Shown piece by piece: positions 1 through 8,213 of a DNA stretch of 64,000 bases. Position 1 is the first letter of the stretch; every line of letters begins with the position of its first letter. The notes beneath the pieces were generated by a model. It was not told where the DNA came from. It did no database searches and saw nothing but the letters and a program-made list of their open reading frames with translations. The translations under genes and the position numbers were made by a program. The DNA is from CAZAZQ01 sp964489705 (GTDB taxonomy: Bacteria; Zixibacteria; MSB-5A5; GN15; FEB-12), in NCBI GenBank assembly GCA_964489705.1, contig CAZAZQ010000012.1, positions 14,990 through 78,989 on the forward strand. Direction: 5' to 3'.

Positions 1-1696
1 GGATAATTTTCTCCGCCGGTTGGTAGTTGTGAAGCTCAGCTTCCACCGTTGCCAGTCGAAGCAAGTAAAGCAGGTTGTCGGTTTGCAGAAGAGCGAGGGG
101 GCGAAGGTAATAGGCGGCGGAGTCGTACTGTTTTCGTTTGACGAACCAGTCGCCGAGACAAAACCATGAGGTCACGCTGGATGAGTCGGCGTCCAGACGG
201 CGACGGAAGTATTTCAAGGCATACTCGGGTTTCTTGACATTGTCACGCAGCGTGGTACCCCACACTTCGGCACGGAGGGCTTTTTGGTACGTCTCTTGAT
301 ATTGCGGACTTTTTTGCAGCAGGAAATCCAGGCGCTCGGTGGCAAGGGAAAGCCGGTGTTTCTCGATAAGATTGGGGGGAAGATGAACGATACCGGCGGC
401 GATGACGATGACCAACCACTTGGGGTGGAGAATCGGCTGTGATAAGAGGCGACATAGGCGGGAGGCTCCCCAAAGAGTGGCGGGGAAAGCATACAAAGAA
501 AGAAGGTCCCAATCACGGGGAGCGCCGAGAGTCGGATCTATCCAAAACGAAGTCAAAAACGTAACCACGGCGACACTGCCGAGCACATGTTCTTCTTCCG
601 TCATCGGGAGAGACCGCAGACGCTTACTGACCAGCGATAGAAGAATAAGAAACAGGGGAAGGGGGGCGACATGGAGAGCCTGGTTGAATACGTCAAGAAG
701 ATGAGCCCCGGATAAGACGGTGTAGGGGTTATCGCTTGTCGGGAACAGCGGTACGAGAACTTGCGGTAGGGGAGAAAGTTGCACCACCGCGGCAGCGACG
801 ACCGACGCGGCGGTTATGACAAGATTGAACGGTTTTATATAGACGGCGAGGGAGGAGGAGGTTTGTGATTTTTTTGCTACGAAAAGAAGAAAGACAAGGA
901 CAAGGAAATACGAAATGGTTATTAGATGAAAACCTAGGGCGATAACGCCGAAAAGGAGCGCCTTGCCTTTTCCTCCGGCACCTTGAAGAAAACGAATGAG
1001 ATAATACAACGACCAAAGCATCCACACAAGGGGAAGGGTGTAATGTTCCACGTATCCGAAGAAGAGAGCAACTGCCCCACTGACGAGAGAACCGAGGAAA
1101 ATAAACCACCGGTTCGTTTTCTCTTGCGCTAGGGTGCCTGAAATACGATACAACGCCCACACGCCCATCACTCCGGCGAGGCTGTTGATGAGAGCGAAGG
1201 TAGTTTCGGCAGAAAAGTTGAAGAGAGTGTGAAAGCCGAGGACGGCGTAATGGTAGAGAATCATGGAAAAGATTTGGAGATAGAGCTGCCCGAAAAACTT
1301 CAACCCTTCCGTCTTTGCGGCTGCGGCAAGAATGAAATATCCGTCTCCGTAAACGTACGCTTTCGAGCGATAGAGAAAGAAAAGAGCAAAGAGCAAAAGA
1401 GAGATGACCGTTCCCGCAAGGGCGGGAGAGAAGGGGAGGGAAGAAGGAGTGACCTTTCGAAAAAGATTTGCCGCTATCGTCGCAACCGGGGGGAGCATCA
1501 AGAGAAAAGCCGCTATGAAAGCGACAAGAGGCAGCGGGGAGGATATCCAATGCCAGTAGTTTACTCCCCATAAAGCGTACGACGGGAAAAGCGCTCCCAG
1601 GACATTGACTCCCAGCAGGGCTAAGAAAAGGAGCAAGACAAAAATCGAGAATGCTTTCAAGTCAGGGAGATTGTCTCTTTCAAGGGATGTTTCCAT
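1..1696 (-). CDS. polytopic membrane protein, GT-C-like, with C-terminal TPR-like region (partial)
   Basis: An open frame runs from ATG at 1696 to the left edge, 565 codons without a stop, so the 3' end is missing. The translation begins METSLERDNLPDLKAFSIF and has about ten hydrophobic segments in the first roughly 400 residues. It then turns soluble and helical, with a pattern like tetratricopeptide repeats (LGDWFVKRKQYDSAAYYL). A YGDG motif after the early membrane helices, a GYVEHY motif and a late RDWDL motif recall GT-C glycosyltransferases that use lipid-linked sugars, but this is a resemblance only. An in-frame GTG lies 9 bases upstream. Neither start has a clear ribosome binding site. 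It is the last visible gene of a leftward run after the rubrerythrin-like gene, with a terminator hairpin between them. Confidence in a real gene is high; confidence in function is low. Confidence 0.6.
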   Translation of the reverse strand, partial: METSLERDNLPDLKAFSIFVLLLFLALLGVNVLGALFPSYALWGVNYWHWISSPLPLVAFIAAFLLMLPPVATIAANLFRKVTPSSLPFSPALAGTVISLLLFALFFLYRSKAYVYGDGYFILAAAAKTEGLKFFGQLYLQIFSMILYHYAVLGFHTLFNFSAETTFALINSLAGVMGVWALYRISGTLAQEKTNRWFIFLGSLVSGAVALFFGYVEHYTLPLVWMLWSLYYLIRFLQGAGGKGKALLFGVIALGFHLITISYFLVLVFLLFVAKKSQTSSSLAVYIKPFNLVITAASVVAAAVVQLSPLPQVLVPLFPTSDNPYTVLSGAHLLDVFNQALHVAPLPLFLILLSLVSKRLRSLPMTEEEHVLGSVAVVTFLTSFWIDPTLGAPRDWDLLSLYAFPATLWGASRLCRLLSQPILHPKWLVIVIAAGIVHLPPNLIEKHRLSLATERLDFLLQKSPQYQETYQKALRAEVWGTTLRDNVKKPEYALKYFRRRLDADSSSVTSWFCLGDWFVKRKQYDSAAYYLRPLALLQTDNLLYLLRLATVEAELHNYQPAEKII

Positions 1697-1774
1697 AGCC
1701 GGTTCCACTGGGCTTTCAAGAGAATATGTTTATTGTTGTTTTGCTTGACGAGATAAATCACCTCTCGTCAGCGA

Positions 1775-1803
1775 TAAAAGAGGGAAACGGTCAGTTTCCC
1801 TCT
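1775..1803 (-). terminator. rho-independent terminator after the rubrerythrin-like gene
   Basis: A 9-bp stem (agagggaaa at 1779-1787 with tttccctct at 1795-1803) is followed on the minus strand by TTTT. It overlaps the stop codon of the ferritin-like gene. Confidence 0.6.
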
Positions 1804-2300
1804 AAGCTCATAAAGTTCTTGAATTGAGCGCTGCCGGCAAAACTTTCGGGGTACTTCAAATAAGTGAGAATACCGTCAATCATATGGATATGGGTGCGCT
1901 CTTCGTCGGCGATGAGGTGGAGGAGTTTCTTTTGGGTTTCGTCGGTCTCTTGCTCGGCTTTTTCTCGGTAGAACCGTTCCGCTTTTTCTTCAATCCACAT
2001 TGCCTCGGTCCATGCCGAGACAAGATCTTCCCCGAAAGGGGTCGATTCTTTCCGCTGGGAAAGTTCTTGGAAGATGTTTTTGGCTTGGGAAAGCGTCTTC
2101 GAGTTGCGGGGAATCTCTTGAACAGCCTGGTCAATTTCTCCGTCACGCAGCCGCTTGAAAAACTTAAAGTGCCGTTCTTCCTCTTCCGCCAGCATAGTGA
2201 ACATCTTCTTGAGTTCGGCATCGGTGGTACGGGCGGCTTTCTCTTCGTAAAACGCCTTCCCGTCCCGTTCCATTCTCATGGCAAATTCAAAAATATTCAT
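1791..2300 (-). CDS. rubrerythrin-like ferritin-family protein
   Basis: This 169-residue four-helix protein has the di-iron ligand pattern of ferritin-like/rubrerythrin proteins. Glu11 is in helix 1, ExxH (Glu41, His44 in EEEERH) in helix 2, a Glu-rich third helix contains WIEEKAERFY, and a second ExxH (EERTH) is in helix 4. It lacks the C-terminal rubredoxin domain of classical rubrerythrin. The family usually scavenges peroxide or handles iron in anaerobes; that role is inferred. The start is supported by AAGGAT five bases before ATG at 2300. It lies 44 bases downstream of the M29 aminopeptidase gene on the same strand. Confidence 0.85.
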   Translation of the reverse strand: MNIFEFAMRMERDGKAFYEEKAARTTDAELKKMFTMLAEEEERHFKFFKRLRDGEIDQAVQEIPRNSKTLSQAKNIFQELSQRKESTPFGEDLVSAWTEAMWIEEKAERFYREKAEQETDETQKKLLHLIADEERTHIHMIDGILTYLKYPESFAGSAQFKNFMSLEGN

Positions 2301-2344
2301 ATACTATCCTTGTTATCTGTTCGTTTCTTTCTATCCCGGCTATG

Positions 2345-3487
2345 TTAGTAGTCCAGCTCGCTGGAGCGAAGGTTTTCCGCCGAGAAAGCTTTTTCCAATT
2401 CCGGGTCGGTGAAGACCCCGTCTTTGCGGATAAGTTTATCGTCGAACCAGATCTCACCGCCGCCGTATTCTTTGCGTTGGATGAGCACCAGATCCCAGTG
2501 GATAGCGGATTGATTCCCGTTGGGAGCCTCGTCGTAGCACTGTCCGGGCGTGAAGTGGATGGAGCCGGCGATCTTCTCATCGAAAAGGGTATCTTTCATG
2601 GGGTGAAGAATGAAGGGATTCACCCCGATAGCGAACTCGCCGACGTAGCGGGCGCCTTCGTCGGTATCGAAAATTTTGTTCAGTTTGTCCTGGTTGTTGT
2701 CGGCGGTAGCTTTGACGATTTTCCCGTTTTCAAAGGTCAGCGAGATACCGTTGTAGACGACCCCTTCATAGAGGGAAGGGGTATTGTAGGTTATCGTCCC
2801 GTTTACCGAGTCTCGCACCGGCGCGGTGTACACTTCTCCATCGGGAATGTTGCGGGTGCCGTCACACTTGATGGCGGGAATGCCTTTAATGGAAAAGGTC
2901 AAATCCGTTCCCGGTGCGGTTATGCGAACTTTGTCAGTCGCTTCCATGAGGGCTTTGAGTTTGTCTTCGGCTAACGACATTTTGGGGTAGTCGGCGCAGC
3001 AAACGCGATAGTAAAAATCTTCGAACGCTTCCTGTGAGGTTTCCGCCAGTTGCGCCATAGCATTGTTCGGGTAGCGCAAGACTACCCACTTGGTGCGTTT
3101 GACGCGTTCTTCGAGGTGTACCGGCTTATAAAAAAGTGTTTTTTGCTTGTCCAGTTGTTTCGGGTCGATGTCGGCTAAATCAAAGGGATTGTCCGAACCA
3201 CGCAGTCCGATATAAGCGTCGGCGCGTTTCATCAATTCGAGGTGAAGCTCCGCTTGTTTTTTGAATTGGTCATCATCGGCGGAGCGCACCCATTGACGGA
3301 TGAGGGATTCGTCGTTGTAGTACCAAAAGGGAGTGGCTCCTTTTTCGGTAGCAAGACGAATAACTTCTTTCCCCAGTTCAAGGGTGTCTTTCCCTTTGAT
3401 TTCCAAGTAGAGGATTTCTCCGGCTTGCAGTTTGGTCGAGTAGTCCAGCAGAAGGCGAGCCAGAACTTCGTTGCGTTTATCTTTCAT
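2345..3487 (-). CDS. aminopeptidase, peptidase family M29
   Basis: This 380-residue protein resembles AmpS/PepS/aminopeptidase T (family M29), cobalt- or zinc-dependent cytoplasmic exopeptidases. The C-terminal half carries the likely metal-binding elements: a Glu in GARYVGEFAIGVNP, a His in GSIHFTPG, and His and Asp in SAIHWDLVL. The length is normal for the family. Translation could open further upstream, but ATG at 3487 is preceded by AAGGA with good spacing and gives the family-like start MKDKRNEVLARLLLDYS. The 350-base region upstream separates it from the divergent cheW-like gene. Confidence 0.88.
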   Translation of the reverse strand: MKDKRNEVLARLLLDYSTKLQAGEILYLEIKGKDTLELGKEVIRLATEKGATPFWYYNDESLIRQWVRSADDDQFKKQAELHLELMKRADAYIGLRGSDNPFDLADIDPKQLDKQKTLFYKPVHLEERVKRTKWVVLRYPNNAMAQLAETSQEAFEDFYYRVCCADYPKMSLAEDKLKALMEATDKVRITAPGTDLTFSIKGIPAIKCDGTRNIPDGEVYTAPVRDSVNGTITYNTPSLYEGVVYNGISLTFENGKIVKATADNNQDKLNKIFDTDEGARYVGEFAIGVNPFILHPMKDTLFDEKIAGSIHFTPGQCYDEAPNGNQSAIHWDLVLIQRKEYGGGEIWFDDKLIRKDGVFTDPELEKAFSAENLRSSELDY

Positions 3488-3617
3488 GGTCAGTCCTTTC
3501 GTGTAATGTTTTGTGACGTGGAAAATACCACATTTCCCGAAAAGATGCAACCGGCTTGAATTTTCCGAAAGAAGACAACCTAAGATAATCTCATTTGCGA
3601 GCCGCTTTAAGTATTAG

Positions 3618-3646
3618 TTGCAATTATTGTGCTAACATATTGTAAT
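3618..3646 (+). promoter_or_regulatory. possible sigma-70-type promoter for the cheW-like gene
   Basis: TTGCAA (3618-3623), a 17-base spacer and TGTAAT (3641-3646) lie in an AT-rich stretch of the 3488-3838 intergenic region. They would give a leader of about 190 nt before the CheW start at 3839. Apart from this I see no gene or conserved RNA in that 351-base region. Confidence 0.35.
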
Positions 3647-3838
3647 ATAACATACTATAGTGGCGGTAACCGTTTTCCTTTATGGGTTTCGATGAAGGAG
3701 AGAAAAAGGGAAAGTAAAAAGATTTTACGGTTTGCCGATAGAATAAGCAGGTCAAGTAAACTGTCCTGGAAATCGTTCAGGAGGTCAGAAGAGGGGGCTT
3801 GATCAACAATAACTCCAAGTAAGGGAGATGACATTCCG

Positions 3839-4339
3839 ATGGAAGCAGAAGTCACCGTAAAAAAGGAGGAGCAAGTTCAACGGACATCTGATGAGCTGCT
3901 CCAGTTGGTCTCTTTCAAAATCGGTTCCGAGGAATTCGGGGTTGATATCCTAAAGGTGCAGGAAATCAATCGGATGGTTGAGATTACCAAAGTTCCGCAG
4001 GCGCCGAGTTATGTTGAAGGAGTCATCAATCTGCGCGGTCGGGTGATTCCAATTGTTGATTTGCGCAAGCGTTTCAATTTGGAAGTCAAAGACCATGACA
4101 AGAACACCCGCATCGTCGTTGTCGATATCGGGGGGAACATTATCGGCATGGTGGTGGATTCTGTTTCCGAGGTTCTCCGTCTTCCCGCCGATACCATCGA
4201 GCCTCCCCCGGAGATTGCCACCGGTATCAATTCCGATTACATCAAGGGGGTGGCGAAGTTGGAAGATAGGTTACTCATCTTTTTGGATTTGTCCAAAGTC
4301 ATTGACCTCGACGAGATGTCGGGTTTAGGTAATCCGTGA
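3839..4339 (+). CDS. cheW: CheW-type chemotaxis coupling protein
   Basis: This 166-residue protein consists almost wholly of a CheW/SH3-like domain: LVSFKIGSEEFGVDI, then KVPQAPSYVEGVINLRG, then IPIVDLRKRF, then a second lobe with IGMVVDSVSEVLRLP. CheW bridges chemoreceptors and the CheA kinase at the cytoplasmic membrane. No cheA, receptor or cheY lies within the window, so this is an isolated copy. It could serve a distant array or another CheA-like pathway. The start at 3839 follows an AGGGAG ribosome binding site. A strong terminator hairpin follows at 4365. Confidence 0.93.
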   Translation: MEAEVTVKKEEQVQRTSDELLQLVSFKIGSEEFGVDILKVQEINRMVEITKVPQAPSYVEGVINLRGRVIPIVDLRKRFNLEVKDHDKNTRIVVVDIGGNIIGMVVDSVSEVLRLPADTIEPPPEIATGINSDYIKGVAKLEDRLLIFLDLSKVIDLDEMSGLGNP

Positions 4340-4364
4340 CAGATGGTGGGGCTTTATCTGATAG

Positions 4365-4392
4365 AAGACCGGCGTTGCGCCGGTCTTTTTTT
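4365..4392 (+). terminator. rho-independent terminator after cheW
   Basis: A 10-bp perfect stem (aagaccggcg / cgccggtctt, loop TTG) is followed by a run of T on the + strand. It sits between the convergent cheW and pcm-like genes and touches the stop of the latter. Confidence 0.85.
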
Positions 4393-5128
4393 ACTTTCTG
4401 ATAATGCTGTCTCCGGTCATCGGGACGAAGCGAACCGGAATGATGTTTTTGCGATGAATCTTGCCGTCTTGTTTTTCAATTAAGACCAGTTCCTGCCAAT
4501 CGGTTCCGACCGGGACAACCATTCTGCCTCCTTCGGCAAGTTGGTCAAGCAGAGGTTGCGGTATTTTCGGCGGAGCGCAGGTGATAATAATAGCATCAAA
4601 GGGGGCATGTTCTTTCCAGCCGATGTAGCCGTCGCCGCAGGTGACCGTTACGTTGTCGTAGCCCAGTTTCGCCAAGAGCTTTTTGGCGTGCTCGGCGAGA
4701 GAAGGAATGATCTCAATGGAATAAACCTCTTTGGCAAGTTCCCCCAGCACCGCCGCTTGGTACCCCGAGCCGGTGCCGACTTCCAGCACCTTTTCCTTTC
4801 CGGTCAGGCGGAGCAGTTCGGTCATGAGAGCAACGATGTACGGCTGGGAGATGGTTTGCCCTTCGCCGATGGGTAAGGGACGGTCGGCATACGACAACGC
4901 CCGAAATTCTTTCGGGACGAAAAGGTGCCGCTTGACCGTTCGCATCGCTTCCAGCACCCGTGGGTCGGTGACGCCGCGGGCTTCGATTTGCGTTTTTACC
5001 ATCTGCAGGCGGGCATGGGAAAAATCATCTTGAGTCGGCGGCGGACTTTCCCGACAACTTTGCAGTGAAACCAGAGCGTATCCCGCCAGCATTCCCCAGA
5101 GAAGATATTTTATTCCTTCGAAAATCAT
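4391..5128 (-). CDS. pcm: protein-L-isoaspartate O-methyltransferase, membrane- or lipid-anchored
   Basis: This 245-residue protein has the full Pcm domain: the SAM-binding motif VLEVGTGSGYQAAVLGELA, the upstream GEGQTISQPYIVALMTELL segment, and DAIIITCAPPKIPQPLL. Pcm methylates isoaspartyl residues in damaged proteins to start their repair. Unlike the cytoplasmic enzyme, the N-terminus carries a hydrophobic segment (YLLWGMLAGYALVSL) followed by QSC, which could be a lipobox with an unusual Gln at -2. The enzyme may therefore act outside the cytoplasmic membrane. AGGAGG lies just upstream of two adjacent ATG codons (5131, 5128); 5128 has the better spacing. A second, unanchored copy lies at 40044-40718. 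Confidence 0.88.
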   Translation of the reverse strand: MIFEGIKYLLWGMLAGYALVSLQSCRESPPPTQDDFSHARLQMVKTQIEARGVTDPRVLEAMRTVKRHLFVPKEFRALSYADRPLPIGEGQTISQPYIVALMTELLRLTGKEKVLEVGTGSGYQAAVLGELAKEVYSIEIIPSLAEHAKKLLAKLGYDNVTVTCGDGYIGWKEHAPFDAIIITCAPPKIPQPLLDQLAEGGRMVVPVGTDWQELVLIEKQDGKIHRKNIIPVRFVPMTGDSIIRK

Positions 5129-5266
5129 CATTGCCTCCTTTCCTTCTGTGTAGATAGCTGAAAAGTGCCTTCCCAACAATATATAAATTGAAATCCCCTT
5201 TTCGGTTCGATTGACTTTCCCTATCCCCGACTATATGTTTTCCGGCAGCCGAGGAAACATGAAGAA

Positions 5267-6469
5267 ATGGTAAGAACTAACATGGCGGCACCGGCACGAG
5301 TACATTTTCTGTATACCAACATTGGGAGAGGGCATCCTTTCTATCTTGACGGTATATTGGAAGCTTTGATACGGCAGGGCAGTATCGGTTTGGTGCGTAA
5401 GGAGACGGATGTCTTTGAACTCTCCCGCGGTGGTGCAAAGCTGGCGTGGCACGCTGTCCGCCTGCTTTATCGCCACGGCTCCTCACCGGGTGTCATATCG
5501 TCGTTGTACCGGAAAGTGCGTTCCGGCGTTGACTATAACCGTCCAGGCATGATGCTGCGATTGATGGGGCGGGATATCCGGCGGTACTTCCTTGAAAGTC
5601 CTCATCCGTTGGTGGTGGCGCATCCGACCTTGGCCGCTATCCTGCGAGGAAAGCCTCACTTATTGTATCAACATGGAGAGGTGGTCACGCCGTCCGAAGC
5701 GGTGGTAAATGGTGCGACTACCGTGTTTGTTCCCGCATCGGATGCCGCCCAACCGTTTCTTAACGCCGGTTATGAGCCGTCGCAAGTTGTCGTCACCGGT
5801 TTGTGCATCGAGCCCTCGCTGGTGAAGCAAGCGGCGGATGCTTTTTCGCAGCGGCTGGAAAGAATGTCGGGGAGGGCACCGTTGGTCGGAGCCTTTTTCA
5901 GTTCCGGAGCGGAACCGAAACCGCACGGAGAAAAAATACTTCGTGCCATAGCCTCGCTGGCGGAAGGGGAGGGTAAAGGAATACTTTTCGCCCGGCGCAA
6001 TGGCTGGTTGGCGCGGACTGCGGAAAAATATTTTCGCAGAAGCGCCGTCCCGTACACGGTGATTGATGCGACAACCGGTTTTCCAACAGAGCTGCCTTCG
6101 GTTGTGCTCGTCTTTTTCCGCAACCGGCGGGAAGAAAACAGCTTCACCGCTCGCTTGTTTCCCTGGTTTGACTACCTGGTGGCTCCGGCGCACGAACGCA
6201 CCAATTGGGGGTTGGGGCTGGGGTTGCCGATGTTCATTTTGACCCCCACCATAGGACCGTTTGCCCCCTTGAATCGGGAGAAACTGCTTAGAGAAGGAGT
6301 AGCCGGTGAAATCACCACGGAGAATGAGGCGGAGAATTTCGCTGAGCGTATTGCTCGTCTCCGTGCTGACGGCGAGTTGAGCCGGATGGCGAAGGCGGGG
6401 TGGGGGAAATATCCTCTCGACGGCTTTGAGCGCATTGCAAAGTTTTTAGTTACCACATATAGTGAATAA
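5267..6469 (+). CDS. putative GT-B-fold glycosyltransferase
   Basis: This 400-residue protein is not clearly recognised. It opens with VHFLYTNIGRGHPFYLDG, a glycine-rich loop plus GHP like the N-terminal donor or acceptor site of MurG/UGT-type glycosyltransferases. It ends with a GLGLGLPMFILTP ... NREKLLREG region like the C-terminal nucleotide-sugar lobe of the GT-B fold, where the sugar-nucleotide is gripped and unclaimed names such as 'monogalactosyldiacylglycerol synthase-like' arise. No signal peptide is seen. The start ATG at 5267 has only a weak purine-rich site before it; an in-frame ATG at 5282 is an alternative. It stands just ahead of the signalling pair at 6555, on the same strand, with 85 bases between. 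Function is inferred from fold-level similarity only. Confidence 0.55.
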   Translation: MVRTNMAAPARVHFLYTNIGRGHPFYLDGILEALIRQGSIGLVRKETDVFELSRGGAKLAWHAVRLLYRHGSSPGVISSLYRKVRSGVDYNRPGMMLRLMGRDIRRYFLESPHPLVVAHPTLAAILRGKPHLLYQHGEVVTPSEAVVNGATTVFVPASDAAQPFLNAGYEPSQVVVTGLCIEPSLVKQAADAFSQRLERMSGRAPLVGAFFSSGAEPKPHGEKILRAIASLAEGEGKGILFARRNGWLARTAEKYFRRSAVPYTVIDATTGFPTELPSVVLVFFRNRREENSFTARLFPWFDYLVAPAHERTNWGLGLGLPMFILTPTIGPFAPLNREKLLREGVAGEITTENEAENFAERIARLRADGELSRMAKAGWGKYPLDGFERIAKFLVTTYSE

Positions 6470-6554
6470 TACTATATTACTTTTGTATACGTAAGAGAGC
6501 GATGAAGTCGAAATTCATCCATACGCCAGTTATCGGAGGAGTCGGACGGAATAA

Positions 6555-8213
6555 ATGTTGAAATTTGTCGGAACCGACGGGCGTCGGTACTATTCATGGA
6601 ATCTTGAGCCGGGAAAGTTTGTCATTGGGCGGAAACCGGAGTGTGATTTCTGTGTCGCCGATAAGACGGTTTCGCGAAAGCATGCCGAACTGAGAGTGGA
6701 ATCGGAAAACGGTCCCTTTATCTTGGTTGACCTCGACAGCCACAACGGCACGCTCGTCAACGGGCAGCGGATAACGGCAGCGACGGAAATCAAACCGGGC
6801 GACCATATTTTGTTCGGCTCGGTGGAATTCAAGGTTTCCGCCGTCGAGAAGACGGAAGTGCCGGGGATGGGCAAAAGGTCGACCGCCGGCATTTTCACTG
6901 ACGTAGAGCCGGAAAAATCCGTTTTCTTATCCATCAATGAGGCATTGGCGCCTCTTCCCGCCAAGGTGACTGACCGTCCGGAAGTGATGACGACTCTCTT
7001 TGAAATGGCGAAGATGCTCGTTATTCCGGAGCCGAAGGAGGTCATGTTACAGCGCTCGTTGGAGCTGGTCAAAGAAGCCGTCCCGGCAGAACGGTTGGCG
7101 GTGCTTTTGACGGCGGAGGATAATGATGACCTTTACGTTGCCGTCACCTATACCGGCGAAAAAAACAAAAGCGGTTCTTTCACTCTTTCCAAAACAATCG
7201 TGAAAGAAATTCTGACGAACAAGAATGCCGTCCTTGTCAGTAACCCCGAAGAAGACCCTCGTTTTGCCTCGCAGGAATCGATTATCATGTCGCAATTGAA
7301 ATCGGCGATGGCGGTGCCGCTTTTTGCTGAGGACAACGTTTTGGGGATTCTCTATGCGGATACGACCAAGCCGGGGCAGCAGTACAATGATGATTACCTC
7401 CGTTTGTTTGCTACCTTCGGAAACTTGATTGCGTTTCGCTTGATGAACTACGCTCTCTTGACCGAGTTGCAGGAAAAACAGGTGATGGAAGCGGAGATCC
7501 GGCGGGCGTCGGTGATTCAGCGGAATCTTCTCCCCAAAGAAACCCCCAGGGTGGCAGGCTATGCCGTTCATGCTTTCCAAGAACAATGCCGCTCGGTAGG
7601 AGGGGATTTGTACGATGTTGCTCTCTTGCCAGATGGGCGGTTGTTGTTTTTGGTTGCCGATGTCAGCGGCAAGGGCATGGGAGCAGCGTTGTTGATGTCG
7701 AACATCCTTGCTTCTTTTCGTATCCTTTATCACGAGAACTTCGATCTCTGCCAGGCGGTGCGTCAGGTTTCCCTGCAGCTCTATTCCTCAAGCGCTCCCA
7801 ACGACTTTGCCACCTTGTTCGTCGGAATTCTCGATGAGAAAAGCGACACGGTCAGTTTTGTCAATGCCGGACACAATCCTCCCTTGTTGGTTCGGAATGA
7901 CGGGACGATAGAATACCTCCAGCCGTCCGGGACGATGATTGGGGCTTTTTCATTCAGCGAGTGGAAGGAGGAGAGCGTGAAGTTTCAGCCGGGGGATGTC
8001 TTGTTCGTTTTTTCCGACGGGGTGACGGAAGCGGAGCGAGAGGGAAGTCTGTACGGCGATGAAAGAACGGAACGTCTGGTCGTCGCCCACCGGGGTGAAT
8101 CGCCGGCGGTGATTGCGCAAAAACTGTTGGAAGACATCAAAGCGTTTGTAAAGGATTCGCCGCGATCGGATGACATTACCATGCTGTTTATCAAAAAGGA
8201 AGAGTCATGTTGA
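6555..8213 (+). CDS. FHA-GAF-SpoIIE (RsbU-type) PP2C-family protein phosphatase
   Basis: This 552-residue cytoplasmic signalling protein has three domains. An FHA domain occupies residues 1-100 (FVIGRKPECDF, SRKHAEL, SHNGTLVNG) and binds phosphothreonine peptides. A GAF-like sensor domain spans about 165-310 (AVPLFAEDNVLGILYAD). A SpoIIE/RsbU PP2C phosphatase spans about 335-548, with metal-binding Asp residues in SVGGDLYDV, FLVADVSGKGMG and FSDGVTEAE. The linker RRASVIQRNLLP is typical of RsbU proteins. The C-terminus overlaps the start of the Ser/Thr kinase gene by 7 bases, so the two are probably translationally coupled and act in one phospho-relay, with the FHA domain reading the kinase mark. 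GGAGGA precedes the start. Confidence 0.93.
   Translation: MLKFVGTDGRRYYSWNLEPGKFVIGRKPECDFCVADKTVSRKHAELRVESENGPFILVDLDSHNGTLVNGQRITAATEIKPGDHILFGSVEFKVSAVEKTEVPGMGKRSTAGIFTDVEPEKSVFLSINEALAPLPAKVTDRPEVMTTLFEMAKMLVIPEPKEVMLQRSLELVKEAVPAERLAVLLTAEDNDDLYVAVTYTGEKNKSGSFTLSKTIVKEILTNKNAVLVSNPEEDPRFASQESIIMSQLKSAMAVPLFAEDNVLGILYADTTKPGQQYNDDYLRLFATFGNLIAFRLMNYALLTELQEKQVMEAEIRRASVIQRNLLPKETPRVAGYAVHAFQEQCRSVGGDLYDVALLPDGRLLFLVADVSGKGMGAALLMSNILASFRILYHENFDLCQAVRQVSLQLYSSSAPNDFATLFVGILDEKSDTVSFVNAGHNPPLLVRNDGTIEYLQPSGTMIGAFSFSEWKEESVKFQPGDVLFVFSDGVTEAEREGSLYGDERTERLVVAHRGESPAVIAQKLLEDIKAFVKDSPRSDDITMLFIKKEESC

Noticed and set aside
729..1571. A 280-codon minus-strand open frame
   Set aside because: It is a different frame inside the membrane-protein gene at 1-1696, with Ser/Arg-rich low-quality composition.
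3600..3838. Leader of cheW as a c-di-GMP riboswitch
   Set aside because: None of the conserved GEMM core sequences is present.
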